Shown in pieces: positions 15,213-21,990 of a DNA stretch of 28,493 bases. How positions within the stretch are numbered: the first letter of the stretch is position 1; every line of letters starts with the position of its first letter. The stretch covers positions 1 to 28,493 of the forward strand of contig DAINCF010000017.1 of assembly GCA_036732565.1 (NCBI GenBank), in the 5' to 3' direction. The notes beneath the pieces were generated by a model that worked only from the letters and a program-made list of their open reading frames with translations, was not told the origin of the DNA and did not search any database. The DNA is from JAIVJN01 sp036732565 (lineage in GTDB: Bacteria > Acidobacteriota > Vicinamibacteria > Vicinamibacterales > UBA2999). The position numbers and the translations under genes are program-made.

Positions 15213-15740
15213 CTATGAACCGCCGCCGGAAGAGCGTGCGCTGGAGCCAAAGCCGCCGCGCGCGGTGCGCATCGCGATCCCGTTGGGGCCAAGCGACGTT
15301 GTGCCGGGCGCGACACGCCCGACGTTCTGGCCGTTGGCGTGGAGATAGCCATTCCGGTCGCCGTAGACCGGGCGCGCGGGAAAACCGCCGCCCATGCCGC
15401 CGAGCATGCGGCCCATCATAAAGCCCATCATCATCGGCATGAACATGCTGCGAGAACCGCCGTCAGCGGTTCTGACCTCGGTGGTATCGCACTGCGTGTA
15501 GCCGGCCGCTTCACATTCGGCCTGGGTGGCAAACTTCGGCGCCTGTTTGGCGTGTTCATCCTTCGCCGCCCGATACGCCTCGCTACAGACGCCGCTGTCC
15601 ATGTCGCGCGCGCACGCCGCGCTATCGCCGTAGAGCGTCGAATCCTCGCCCCAGTCCCCGCCCTTCTTCTGACCGCACGCAACAAGCGTCGTCGCGGTGG
15701 CCCCGGCCAACAATAAGCTCACGTATTTTGATTTGCGCAT
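15213..15740 (-). CDS. ygiB: DUF1190 family lipoprotein-like protein (YgiB/YjfM family)
   Basis: A 175-residue exported protein. The N-terminus MRKSKYVSLLLAGATATTLVACG ends in a lipobox-like LVAC, so it is probably a lipoprotein or periplasmic. Cysteine-rich segments follow (AACARDMDSGVCSEAYRAA and AECEAAGYTQC), then a Met/Gly-rich stretch (MPMMMGFMMGRMLGGMGGG) and a Gly/Ser-rich C-terminus, a layout typical of DUF1190. In enterobacteria the gene pairs with ygiC or yjfC, as here, where only 3 bases separate them. Function is unknown; a role in envelope stress or modification together with the ligase is plausible. Confidence 0.9.
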   Translation of the reverse strand: MRKSKYVSLLLAGATATTLVACGQKKGGDWGEDSTLYGDSAACARDMDSGVCSEAYRAAKDEHAKQAPKFATQAECEAAGYTQCDTTEVRTADGGSRSMFMPMMMGFMMGRMLGGMGGGFPARPVYGDRNGYLHANGQNVGRVAPGTTSLGPNGIAMRTARGGFGSSARSSGGGS

Positions 15741-15756
15741 GTTCAGTCCTTCTCTC

Positions 15757-16149
15757 TCACGCGCTCAGCGCTCCGGCGTTCAAAATACCCATGGCGATGG
15801 AGAGAGCGCCCAGGAGGATGCCATAGGCCACGTTATCGGCCTCGATACCCTGTCTCAACTTTGGCACCATCATCGAGACGACAAGAAACACCAGGAGCTG
15901 GCCGAGGAGGCCAATCCCGCCCCACACCGCAAGTTCAAGGACTTCAAACGTGCTCGAAGCGGTGGAGTACAGCACGATCGCCATGCCGATGGCCGTTCCG
16001 CCAAAGCTGCACGCCGCCGCCCGATTGCCGCCGCGGATCAACCGGATCTCGTGGTGGGGCGTCACCATGAGGTAAGCGGTCAGAGCCACCGCGAGCAGCG
16101 CGACAGCCGTGCCGAGAAACGCAAGATAAAGTGGGAGTGCCGTCAGCAT
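15757..16149 (-). CDS. yjfL: DUF350 family inner-membrane protein (YjfL family)
   Basis: A 130-residue protein with four predicted membrane segments (near residues 5-27, 45-62, 72-93 and 106-127) and the polar loop MVTPHHEIRLIRGGNRAAACSFGG between the first two, characteristic of DUF350. ATG 16149-16147 starts the operon DUF350, DUF1190, GSP-synthase-like, with a 16-bp gap to the second gene. The same trio occurs as yjfL-yjfM-yjfC in E. coli. The membrane protein may anchor or transport the product of the ligase; this is an inference from conserved gene order. Confidence 0.9.
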   Translation of the reverse strand: MLTALPLYLAFLGTAVALLAVALTAYLMVTPHHEIRLIRGGNRAAACSFGGTAIGMAIVLYSTASSTFEVLELAVWGGIGLLGQLLVFLVVSMMVPKLRQGIEADNVAYGILLGALSIAMGILNAGALSA

Positions 16150-16253
16150 GTTCTCTCCGTCGCTCCAGCATAGCTCGAACAGACCACGGTCCCCTCATGG
16201 CGCTGCCTTCCGCCCGCGACCGAACAAACGCCTCCTGCGGGCGTACGGCGAAC

Positions 16254-16490
16254 CTATCGGGTCGGTAGCCGCGCCTTCAACTCCTCGAATCAGTTGAGCA
16301 CCACGACCATGCTCCCAGGTGGCGCGTTCTGCCCCTGGCCGGCGGTGCCGTCCTTGATCATCAAGAAGCGTTGGCGATCGGGAGCGACGTCGTAGGCGCG
16401 ATTGGCCGTGCGCCAACGAAATACCTTGCATCGAGGAGCTTGATCGGGTCGCCCGCGCTGAACGCCGAACGGGCCCGTCTTCACCGCGGC
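16254..16490 (-). pseudogene. C-terminal tail of a PD40/TolB-type serine/threonine kinase, decayed
   Basis: On the minus strand, pieces in different frames spell SAFSAGDPIKLLDARYFVGA, then NRAYDVAPDRQRFLMIKD...PPGSMVVVLN, then after TGA 16292-16290 FEELKARLPTR and a stop at 16256-16254. This is the conserved end of the beta-propeller (PD40) domain that closes many Acidobacteriota protein kinases, where the sequence reads VVVLNWFEELKARLPT. The Trp codon has become TGA, and at least two frameshifts lie near 16410 and 16470. Nothing of the kinase domain remains. The fragment is followed immediately by the repeat cluster at 16531-16660. Confidence 0.8.
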
Positions 16491-16530
16491 CACGAGAAGC
16501 CCTCGGCCTCCCTGAGCCAAACGGCCACCC

Positions 16531-16560
16531 GGTTCCATCTGGGACAAATCTGGGCCACCA
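16531..16560 (+). repeat. 30-nt dispersed intergenic element, copy 3
   Basis: GGTTCCATCT, 8 bases, TCTGGGCCACCA. It is followed directly by the hairpin at 16558-16580, overlapping its last three bases, and by a tRNA D-arm-like 16-mer, an order shared in part with copy 4 at 19439. Confidence 0.75.
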
Positions 16561-16660
16561 ACTTCGCTTCGCGAAGTTGGTTAGAGCATCCCGAGCTTAG
16601 GCACGATCCCGGGGCGTCACCCGTCAAGATCGCTCCACGAACTTGGTTGGACCATCCGGG
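16558..16660 (+). repeat. Hairpin with TCGC-TTCG core plus tRNA D-arm-like sequence
   Basis: CCAACTTCG, loop CTTCG, CGAAGTTGG forms a 9-bp stem at 16558-16580. The bases at 16575-16590 (AGTTGGTTAGAGCATC) are identical to the D-arm of the tRNA-Arg fragment at 2806-2821. The next 40 bases resemble 19496-19550 (CATCCCGAGCT.AGGCA and GGCACGATCCCGG). A second, weaker copy of the D-arm-like motif lies at about 16637-16660 (ACTTGGTTGGACCATC). No transcript start or terminator can be defined. Confidence 0.7.
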
Positions 16661-16720
16661 CCAAGGCGTCCGCGCGCCTCAACCATCGGTCAGCTGGTAC
16701 ACCGTCGCGAGTCTCGCGTG

Positions 16721-17683
16721 TCAGCGCTGTGCCGATGCCCGCGAGCGCAGCAGTTCGTCGACGCGAGGCTGGAGCTCTTCGAGTGTCATCTGCCCCGGAT
16801 GATAGAGCCTGATGATGCCCGCGCGATCGACGAGCACGACGGTGGGTGTGCTGCTCACGCCGTAGCGTAGGTGATTGGCCTCGTCGAGCGGCACCGGTTG
16901 GTCGAGGAGGACCGGGAACGATGCCTGACGTATCTGGTCGATGTAGCGCTTCTCTTCGTCGGGAGGCGCGTCTTTGCCGCCTGCCACGTAGCCGTAGCGT
17001 TGCGTGGGAGCGACGACCGTCAGGCCCTTGTCGCCGTACTGCTTGTCGAGCGCGGCGATGACGGAGCCCATGCGCTTGCAGTCGGAGCACCAGTGCGCCC
17101 AGAAGAAGAGCAGCAGGGCCTGTCCCTTCAGCGCGTCCAGGGACGGCGGTGTAGAACCGAGGTAGTCGCTGGCGACGAGCGCCGGAGCCTTCGAGCCTTC
17201 GAGGGTCAGGAGGTTGATGTTCTTTTGCACGCGCTTGGCGATCGACGTCTTCCCGTGCCTCTCGAGCTCGCGCTCCAGCATGACGATCGCGTCCGTGCGG
17301 GCGCCGCGCTGCGCGCTGATCTGCGCCAGGACCTCGACCGCCGCGCCGTAGGCGATCGGGAGCCGCGGCTCCGCGTCCATCCGCCGGGTCTTCAACAGGC
17401 CGGCCGCGAGCGCATAGGTCTCTTGCGCCGAGCGCTCGGCATCGTCGAGACGTGTGGCGGAGAGGTAGCCGCGGCCGATCCACGAATGCGCCTCGAGCCA
17501 TTCGGGTGTGACGCCTTGACGGCCGCGATGCTCAGCAAGGATGGCGCTCGCGGCGTTGAAGTCGCGCTTCGCGATTTCGCCGCGCACCTGCTGCACGAGC
17601 GTCTGACGAACGGCCGGCTGCTGTGCCTGGGCGAGCAACGGCGACAGCAGGGCAAGGATGACGACGAGGCGGACGAGGGTCAC
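16721..17683 (-). CDS. TlpA-like thioredoxin-family protein with N-terminal helical repeats
   Basis: A 320-residue exported protein. I start it at GTG 17683-17681 because TTGGAG lies 6 nt upstream and the signal peptide begins there (VTLVRLVVILALLSPLLAQAQ); an ATG nine codons further up has no such site. Residues about 25-160 are TPR-like helices. A thioredoxin fold follows from residue 175, with the redox motif WCSDC (Cys199, Cys202) after LLLFFWAHWC and the cis-proline in SSTPTVVLVD. It probably acts as a periplasmic thiol-disulphide reductase. The TPR-TlpA combination is frequent in Acidobacteriota, but the client protein is unknown. Confidence 0.9.
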   Translation of the reverse strand: MTLVRLVVILALLSPLLAQAQQPAVRQTLVQQVRGEIAKRDFNAASAILAEHRGRQGVTPEWLEAHSWIGRGYLSATRLDDAERSAQETYALAAGLLKTRRMDAEPRLPIAYGAAVEVLAQISAQRGARTDAIVMLERELERHGKTSIAKRVQKNINLLTLEGSKAPALVASDYLGSTPPSLDALKGQALLLFFWAHWCSDCKRMGSVIAALDKQYGDKGLTVVAPTQRYGYVAGGKDAPPDEEKRYIDQIRQASFPVLLDQPVPLDEANHLRYGVSSTPTVVLVDRAGIIRLYHPGQMTLEELQPRVDELLRSRASAQR

Positions 17684-18065
17684 GGTTGACTCCAAAAAGG
17701 CGACGCGCATGTCGGCTCAGACGTGCCCGGATGGAGAATCACGTACGTCGGGCACGATTAAGGGTAACGGAATACCGATCAGCCAGGCGAGACCGTACTT
17801 CATCGCAACCTCCACGGGTCCATCATCGCCCTCGGTCGCAGCCTCGATTTCGGACGTCGTGCGCAGTGTTCCCATCAACACCACAGCCTTGGCGCTGGCA
17901 ATGCAAGCTGACTCCCGCAATGTTCCGCGCGGCCGAGAGCTAGCTCGAGGGAGGGGTTCTGAGGACCAGCCGCACGCTGTGAGCACCGAGGTCTGGCGGA
18001 GCTCCGCGATGCGAGACACGTGACGCGAGCAGTCCACAGGCGATAGTCTTATCGCGGAGGTAGTG
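17684..18065. other. Divergent intergenic region, 382 bp
   Basis: Upstream region of both the TlpA-like gene and the DUF1428 gene. It holds one possible micro-gene (17717-17803, minus). Outside that I see no recognisable protein, palindrome or consensus promoter. Confidence 0.5.
17717..17803 (-). CDS. Possible 28-residue hydrophobic peptide, perhaps truncated
   Basis: ATG 17803-17801 is preceded by GGAGG with 5 nt spacing, an unusually good ribosome-binding site for this gap. The product MKYGLAWLIGIPLPLIV followed by a polar tail resembles the single-helix start of small membrane proteins that usually run to about 50 residues. The hydrophobic segment ends abruptly, so it may be the 5' stump of a broken gene. 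No homology can be asserted. Confidence 0.35.
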   Translation of the reverse strand: MKYGLAWLIGIPLPLIVPDVRDSPSGHV

Positions 18066-18422
18066 ATGGCCTACGTCGACGGCTTCGTGATCGCGGTTCC
18101 GCGCAACAAGATGAAGACCTACGTGAAGATGGCGCGCGAGGGAAAGAAGATGTGGATGAAGCTCGGCGCCCTCGACTACAAAGAGTGCGTCGCCGACGAC
18201 ATCAAGGCGAAATGGGGCACGACGCCCTTTGCGACGGTGATGAAGCTCAAGCCGGGCGAGACCGTCGTGTTCTCCTACATCCTCTACAAGTCGCGTGCGC
18301 ACCGCGATCGCGTCAACGCGAAGGTCATGCAGATGATGAAGGAGCCGAGTCAGCCGACCGACATGCCCTTCGCCATGAAGCGGATGACCTACGGGGGATT
18401 CAGAGTCATCGTCTCAAGCTGA
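18066..18422 (+). CDS. DUF1428 family protein (YbaA-like)
   Basis: A 118-residue small cytoplasmic protein, full length for DUF1428. The start is ATG 18066, 5 nt after GGAGG (18056-18060). The sequence opens MAYVDGFVIAVPRNKMKTYVKMA and keeps the family blocks ALDYKECVADDI, VMKLKPGETVVFSYILYKSRAHRDRVNAKVM and the C-terminal DMPFAMKRMTYGGFRVIV. The fold is ferredoxin-like (dimeric alpha/beta barrel type); the biochemical role is unknown. The stop lies 10 bases before the next start, so it is probably co-transcribed with the amidohydrolase. Confidence 0.92.
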   Translation: MAYVDGFVIAVPRNKMKTYVKMAREGKKMWMKLGALDYKECVADDIKAKWGTTPFATVMKLKPGETVVFSYILYKSRAHRDRVNAKVMQMMKEPSQPTDMPFAMKRMTYGGFRVIVSS

Positions 18423-18432
18423 GAACCGACGG

Positions 18433-19365
18433 ATGCGCCTTTCGGCAATCGCTTTAATGTGCTCCGCGCTGTGGGCATCAGCCGCCGCTCAGCATCCTCC
18501 ACGCCAGCCGATCATTGACGTGCATAGGCATGCTTCTTGGCCAGGCACCAGTGACGCCGGGGAGCGCGCCGCGCTTCTTGCGGACATGGACGCGGAAGGC
18601 ATCGTGCTGTCCCTGTTGCACATCAATGAGCCGGGAGACGTGCAGGGGTGGCTGGAGGCGGCGCCCGGACGGTTCATCGGCGGGCCGGCGATGCCGTGCC
18701 CAGAGACTCGCCAAGAACCCTTCTATCGTTGTTTCGCCGAGACTAAAGGGTGGCCTGATCTCACCTGGCTCGAGCGAGAAATCACTGCCGGCAAGATTGG
18801 CATTCTCGGCGAAATGCTGTTTGTCTACGCGGGTGTGCACCCTGACGATGCAAGGATGACGCCGTATTGGCAATTGGCCGCGAAATACGACGTGCCGGTC
18901 ACGGTGCACATCAATCGCGGCCCGGGGCCTGCATCGGGCCTCCGCGGGCCCGCCTTCAATGCTGAAATGGGCAACCCCGCCCTGCTCGGTCCGGTGCTCA
19001 AGCGTCACCGTGGCCTCAGAATCCTGCTGCAGCATGTCGGCACGGGCGGTCCGGACCTATTGCCCTTCAACGCCGAGATTGATGCATTGCTGAAGGAGCA
19101 CGCAACGGTCTATTTCGACATGAGCATCTTGAACAGTGTTGCTCCGGCGGAGACTCACGAAGCGGAACTCAAGCGACTGATCACCGGCGGCTTCGGCGAC
19201 CGCATCATGTTCGGCTCCGACACCAGGCCCGCCGCGCCGATCCTGCGGCGTCTTGAAAATATCGCGTGGCTCACGGAGACGCAGCGCCGAGCTATCCTCT
19301 ACGACAACGCCGCTCGTTTTCTGCGCCTCGACGCGGAAACCATTGCGCGCCACCACGCCCGCTGA
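18433..19365 (+). CDS. Secreted amidohydrolase-2 family hydrolase
   Basis: A 310-residue TIM-barrel metal hydrolase of the amidohydrolase-related (PF04909-type) group with a signal peptide (MRLSAIALMCSALWASAAAQ). Metal and catalytic residues in order: HRH (His31, His33) in IIDVHRHASW, His159 (VTVHIN), His201 (LLQHVG) and Asp263 (FGSDTRP). Members of this branch hydrolyse or decarboxylate small aromatic or lactone-like compounds; the substrate here is unknown. The start ATG 18433 has only a weak ribosome-binding site and probably relies on coupling with the DUF1428 gene 10 bases upstream. Confidence 0.88.
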   Translation: MRLSAIALMCSALWASAAAQHPPRQPIIDVHRHASWPGTSDAGERAALLADMDAEGIVLSLLHINEPGDVQGWLEAAPGRFIGGPAMPCPETRQEPFYRCFAETKGWPDLTWLEREITAGKIGILGEMLFVYAGVHPDDARMTPYWQLAAKYDVPVTVHINRGPGPASGLRGPAFNAEMGNPALLGPVLKRHRGLRILLQHVGTGGPDLLPFNAEIDALLKEHATVYFDMSILNSVAPAETHEAELKRLITGGFGDRIMFGSDTRPAAPILRRLENIAWLTETQRRAILYDNAARFLRLDAETIARHHAR

Positions 19366-19438
19366 AGGGGTGATCAGAACAGACTCGAGTAGGCGTCTGC
19401 TTTCAGTGCGTCGATCTGGCCCAACCAACTTAACAACG

Positions 19439-19468
19439 GGTTCGAACTGTCGAAAGTCTGGTCCACCA
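19439..19468 (+). repeat. 30-nt dispersed intergenic element, copy 4
   Basis: GGTTCGAACT, 8 bases, TCTGGTCCACCA. A half copy (TCTGGTCCACCA alone) follows at 19554-19565. The element runs into a two-step hairpin described separately. Confidence 0.78.
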
Positions 19469-19535
19469 ACTTCGCTTCGCTCAGTTGCTTGGACCATCCC
19501 GAGCTCAGGCAGATCGGCGTCGCCTTCGGCTCGCC
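19460..19535 (+). repeat. Two hairpins with TCGC-TTCG cores
   Basis: The first has an outer stem GGTCCA (19460-19465)/TGGACC (19490-19495) and an inner stem CAACT (19467-19471)/AGTTG (19483-19487) around TCGCTTCGCTC. The second has GGCG (19516-19519)/CGCC (19532-19535) around TCGCCTTCGGCT. The cores match those at 16558-16580, 21997-22015 and 22044-22068, while the arms differ in sequence and stay complementary. Confidence 0.72.
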
Positions 19536-19973
19536 TAACCGGCACGATCCCGGTCTGGTCCACCAAACCTTCATTCCCGCCGTCAATCGGCTGCAAGTAG
19601 CTGAAAGCCGGTGCGGTTACGAATTCGGGGGTCGCTCACGCCCCGATTCGTCGTGTTGACCGTGCGGGCCGGCGGCTCAGAACGCCGCCGGTTCGTCGGC
19701 GAGAGCTGCGCGCAAGATGCGGCCGGCGAACGACGTGCGCCGCACGGGGCGTCGCCATCGTGCTCAACCAGAAAGGCTTCGCGCATCGAACGGCTGGGTG
19801 ACGAAAGCCTCCCGGGTCACTGGCCCCTCTATGAGCCGCTGTCTGTTCGGGCTCAGAACGGGCGTTCGGCGTGACCGCTCAGGGTAGATAAGCGGCTCCC
19901 GAGCCATTGTCTACCCTGTTGTCCATCAAGGCGGTTCTCGCAGGGGGCAGCGGGCCACGGGAGAGAGCCCGCG

Positions 19974-19979
19974 TATAAT
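19974..19979 (+). promoter_or_regulatory. Consensus -10 box upstream of the DUF433/DUF5615 operon
   Basis: A perfect TATAAT lies 17 bases before the antitoxin start (ATG 19997). No TTGACA-like -35 is found at the expected distance (19951-19956 reads CGGGCC), so activity would need an activator or a lenient sigma factor. Confidence 0.45.
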
Positions 19980-19996
19980 TCGAGCAGGGTCTCAGC

Positions 19997-20320
19997 ATGA
20001 ACGCGACGAATGTCCTCGAGCGGGTGCCCATCCACACCGATGACCACGGCGTCGTGCGCGTAGCGCGTACCTGGGTCACGCTCGAAACCATCGTCGACGC
20101 GTTCGAGACTGGCGCGACGGCCGAGGAAATCGCACAGCAGTACCCAACGGTTCCGCTGGTCGATGTGTACTCCGTCATCACCTACTACCTTCGGCACAAG
20201 CCTGAAGTCGACGCCTACCTGAAGGAGCGCGAGGCGCTCGCCGAGCGCGTCCGGGGAGAAGCCGAGCGCCGATTACCTTCGGCAGGAATCAGGGAACGAC
20301 TGCTGGCCAGGCGCAAGTAG
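19997..20320 (+). CDS. DUF433 family antitoxin
   Basis: A 107-residue DUF433 protein. The helix-turn-helix region is TWVTLETIVDAFETGATAEEIAQQYPTVPLVDVYSVITYYLRHKPEVDAYL, the usual DUF433 core, followed by a charged C-terminal helix. ATG 19997 follows AGGG with about 7 nt spacing. DUF433 proteins pair with DUF5615 PIN-like toxins, as here (13-bp gap), acting as the antitoxin and probably as operon repressor. It is intact, while its toxin partner is frameshifted. Confidence 0.9.
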   Translation: MNATNVLERVPIHTDDHGVVRVARTWVTLETIVDAFETGATAEEIAQQYPTVPLVDVYSVITYYLRHKPEVDAYLKEREALAERVRGEAERRLPSAGIRERLLARRK

Positions 20321-20333
20321 GCCGTTCGTCCGA

Positions 20334-20684
20334 TGCTTCGCCTCGCAGCGGACGAGAACTTCAACGCCGACATTGTCCGTGGTCTTCTTCGGCGTCTCCC
20401 CGACCTCGACATTGTGCGCGTTCAGGATGCTGGTCTGTCCGGCGGCTGGCGACCCTGCAGTCCTCGAATGGGCAGCGCGTGAAGGCCGAATCGTACTGAC
20501 TCACGACATCTCGACGTTGGTCAGCTTTGCCTTCGAGCTCGTCGCCTCTGGCCGGCCGATGCCGGGCGTCTTTGCCGCTCGCTCAATCGGGCCAATCGGC
20601 TCAACGATCGAGGATCTCGTGCTTCTCGCCGAAGGCAGTGTTCATGAGGAGTGGGAGGGACAAGTGCGCTTCCTGCCTTTGTGA
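20334..20684 (+). pseudogene. DUF5615 PIN-like toxin, single-base frameshift
   Basis: ATG 20334 begins MLRLAADENFNADIVRGLLRR...DIVRVQDAGLSG, with the acidic ADEN motif of the PIN-like fold. The frame then loses homology; the continuation GDPAVLEWAAREGRIVLTHDISTLVSFA...MPGVFAARS...IEDLVLLAEGS is in the next frame. One extra G in the GGCGGC near 20440-20450 explains the change; without it the reading is GLSGAGDPAVLEW. The remaining residues, including the LTHD motif, are intact, so the mutation looks recent. DUF5615 proteins are predicted nucleases inhibited by DUF433 partners. As written the product would be about 47 residues and inactive; a sequencing error is also possible. Confidence 0.85.
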
Positions 20685-20909
20685 ACGCGCCCTTGGGGGA
20701 AAACGGAATCGGTTCGCACTTGTCCGAGAGGCTGTGGCGACGGCGACTCTTCCTGATAGCTCTAAAACGGCACTCGCGGTCGTACTCGTGGGCATCGGGC
20801 TCGGACGGTCTCGACGTTCGTAGAACGTTCGAGCCCGACTGCCTGTAGCTGCTTCGACGTGCCTCCATGCGACCTGGTTCGAACGGCGCTGGGCAGAGCC
20901 TCTTGAACG

Positions 20910-21311
20910 TTAAGCGGTCTGCGTGTCTGCGAAAGGCTCCGCGACGACCTCGAATGCGTCGTCGTAGATTACCTATCCAACACGGGCCTCGGCCAGCAGC
21001 ACGACGGGATGCCCATAGCGTTCAAGAATATTCTTGATCTCGCGCATGCGGGCCAGATGTTCCGTAGCGGTGTCCTTGAACCAGGCGATTCCGCGCGTCT
21101 TTCGACGATAGAAACCCTTCGATTTGGTTCGGTTGAACCGTGTCGGCGTTTCCAAGTTCTTCTCAAACCACGCAAGGTTCTCAGCCAGCGCGGTTCGGGC
21201 CGCGGCTTCAACGTGAGGAGAATCCCGAAGCTCGTACGCCTGGGAGAAGGTACCATTCTCAACCCCCGAGTCGGGATGCCGTCGTGCGAGCACGAACCGA
21301 ATGAAACGCAT
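20910..21311 (-). pseudogene. Conserved hypothetical protein with an in-frame TAG near its C-terminus
   Basis: The start is ATG 21311-21309, two bases after the DUF6968 gene. The product RFIRFVLARRHPDSGVENG..., then a stretch ending NLAWFEKNLETPTRF, then a block around AWFKDTATEHLARMREIK and GHPVVLLAEARVG matches an uncharacterised bacterial family. TAG at 20975-20973 stops it at 112 residues. The same frame goes on VIYDDAFEVVAEPFADTQT to TAA 20912-20910, which is the family's expected C-terminus (RVGYVIYED-like). The TAG therefore replaces a Tyr codon. The truncated protein may still fold, since only about 20 residues are lost. Upstream coding frames start earlier but lack homology. Confidence 0.75.
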
Positions 21312-21313
21312 CG

Positions 21314-21769
21314 TCAGGGTCTGCCAGCGGCGTGAGACCGCCTGCTGCGCTTCGCGGACTTGGCCTTGTGAGCGCGCTCGACACTCCGCCAGAACTTGGT
21401 CGCCTCGCGCTCGACCATCGCTTCGAGGCGATCTTGGTGTGGCTTCGGTAACCCCGGCAGGAACTTGGGCATGCCCAAGTCCTCCGTCTGGCCCAGCCAC
21501 TCTAGCTTCTGCCTCGCAGACTCGAGCAAGACCCCGGCGTCCTGCATGGCGAGGTGAAGCGCTTGAAAACTGTCGATGCCGAACACGTATCTGGGCCTTC
21601 GCCAGGCCGTGTTCAGGCCCGTAATCTGCAGGGGGCAGCCCCAGTCCGAACCGGGAACAGGCTGTGGCACGCCAAGCGTCACGACTACAGGCTTGCCACT
21701 GGGTGCTTTGTAGACCCGGCGGGCGGCGATCCGACGAATCCTGGGTGGCGCAGCGAAGGTTTTGCTCAT
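21314..21769 (-). CDS. DUF6968-like protein
   Basis: A 151-residue protein starting at ATG 21769-21767; the frame is open ten codons upstream but the family begins near MSKTFAAPPRIRRIAARRVY. The core SGKPVVVTLGVPQPVPGSDWGCPLQITG...YVFGIDSFQALHLAMQDAGVLL matches DUF6968, a small alpha/beta domain of unknown function. The C-terminal third is charged and helical, ending in a Lys/Arg-rich tail (KAKSAKRSRR). The next gene begins two bases after its stop, so both are one transcription unit. Nothing known ties this pair to a pathway. Confidence 0.7.
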   Translation of the reverse strand: MSKTFAAPPRIRRIAARRVYKAPSGKPVVVTLGVPQPVPGSDWGCPLQITGLNTAWRRPRYVFGIDSFQALHLAMQDAGVLLESARQKLEWLGQTEDLGMPKFLPGLPKPHQDRLEAMVEREATKFWRSVERAHKAKSAKRSRRSHAAGRP

Positions 21770-21838
21770 ACGGCTGAGCGCGATCGTATCAGGCCGCATC
21801 CCGCAAGACCTCTACGCGGCGCAGCCAATCGGCAATGC

Positions 21839-21868
21839 GGTTCCAACTGGCGCTGTTCTGGTCCGCCA
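21839..21868 (+). repeat. 30-nt dispersed intergenic element, copy 5
   Basis: GGTTCCAACT, 8 bases, TCTGGTCCGCCA, preceded by CCAATCGGCAATGC. It has the same strand and spacing as the other four. A hairpin CGCTC-ACGC-GAGCG follows at 21894-21907, sharing GGTCGCTCACGC with the hairpin near 19632. Confidence 0.75.
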
Positions 21869-21990
21869 GATCATGAACACCGCAAGAAACGGTCGCTCAC
21901 GCGAGCGTTCAACAGATCAGAGGAGGTGTGCCGTTGTCGGCGCGTCATGCGGCGGTGATCAAGAAGTTGCGAAAATCGTCCCAGACACCC

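Larger units (their letters stand above)
19366..19996. other. Intergenic region, 631 bp, packed with repeats and hairpins
   Basis: No credible gene lies here. It holds the fullest copy of the intergenic repeat (19439-19565), a hairpin CGGGG-GTCGCTCACG-CCCCG near 19630-19648, a perfect 8-bp hairpin CCGGCGGC-TCAGAAC-GCCGCCGG near 19672-19694, and a two-step hairpin at 19881-19917 (AGGGTAGA/TCTACCCT outside, GGCTC/GAGCC inside). GCTCAGAACG occurs both in the second hairpin and near 19850. Confidence 0.65.

Noticed and set aside
16150..16253. A gene upstream of the DUF350 operon
   Set aside because: Short frames here are Arg-rich shadows without homology, and the region holds only the leader of the operon and the end of the kinase remnant.
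19611..19874. A protein-coding gene in the repeat gap
   Set aside because: The open frame gives an Arg-rich low-complexity product, spans two strong hairpins and has no ribosome-binding site.
20910..21311. Pyrrolysine or other recoded TAG
   Set aside because: No sign of a recoding system is present in the window; TAG also serves as the normal terminator of other genes here (for example at 441-443, and 9488-9490 on the minus strand).
9977..21868. CRISPR array
   Set aside because: The 30-nt elements are kilobases apart with genes between them, and no cas gene is present.
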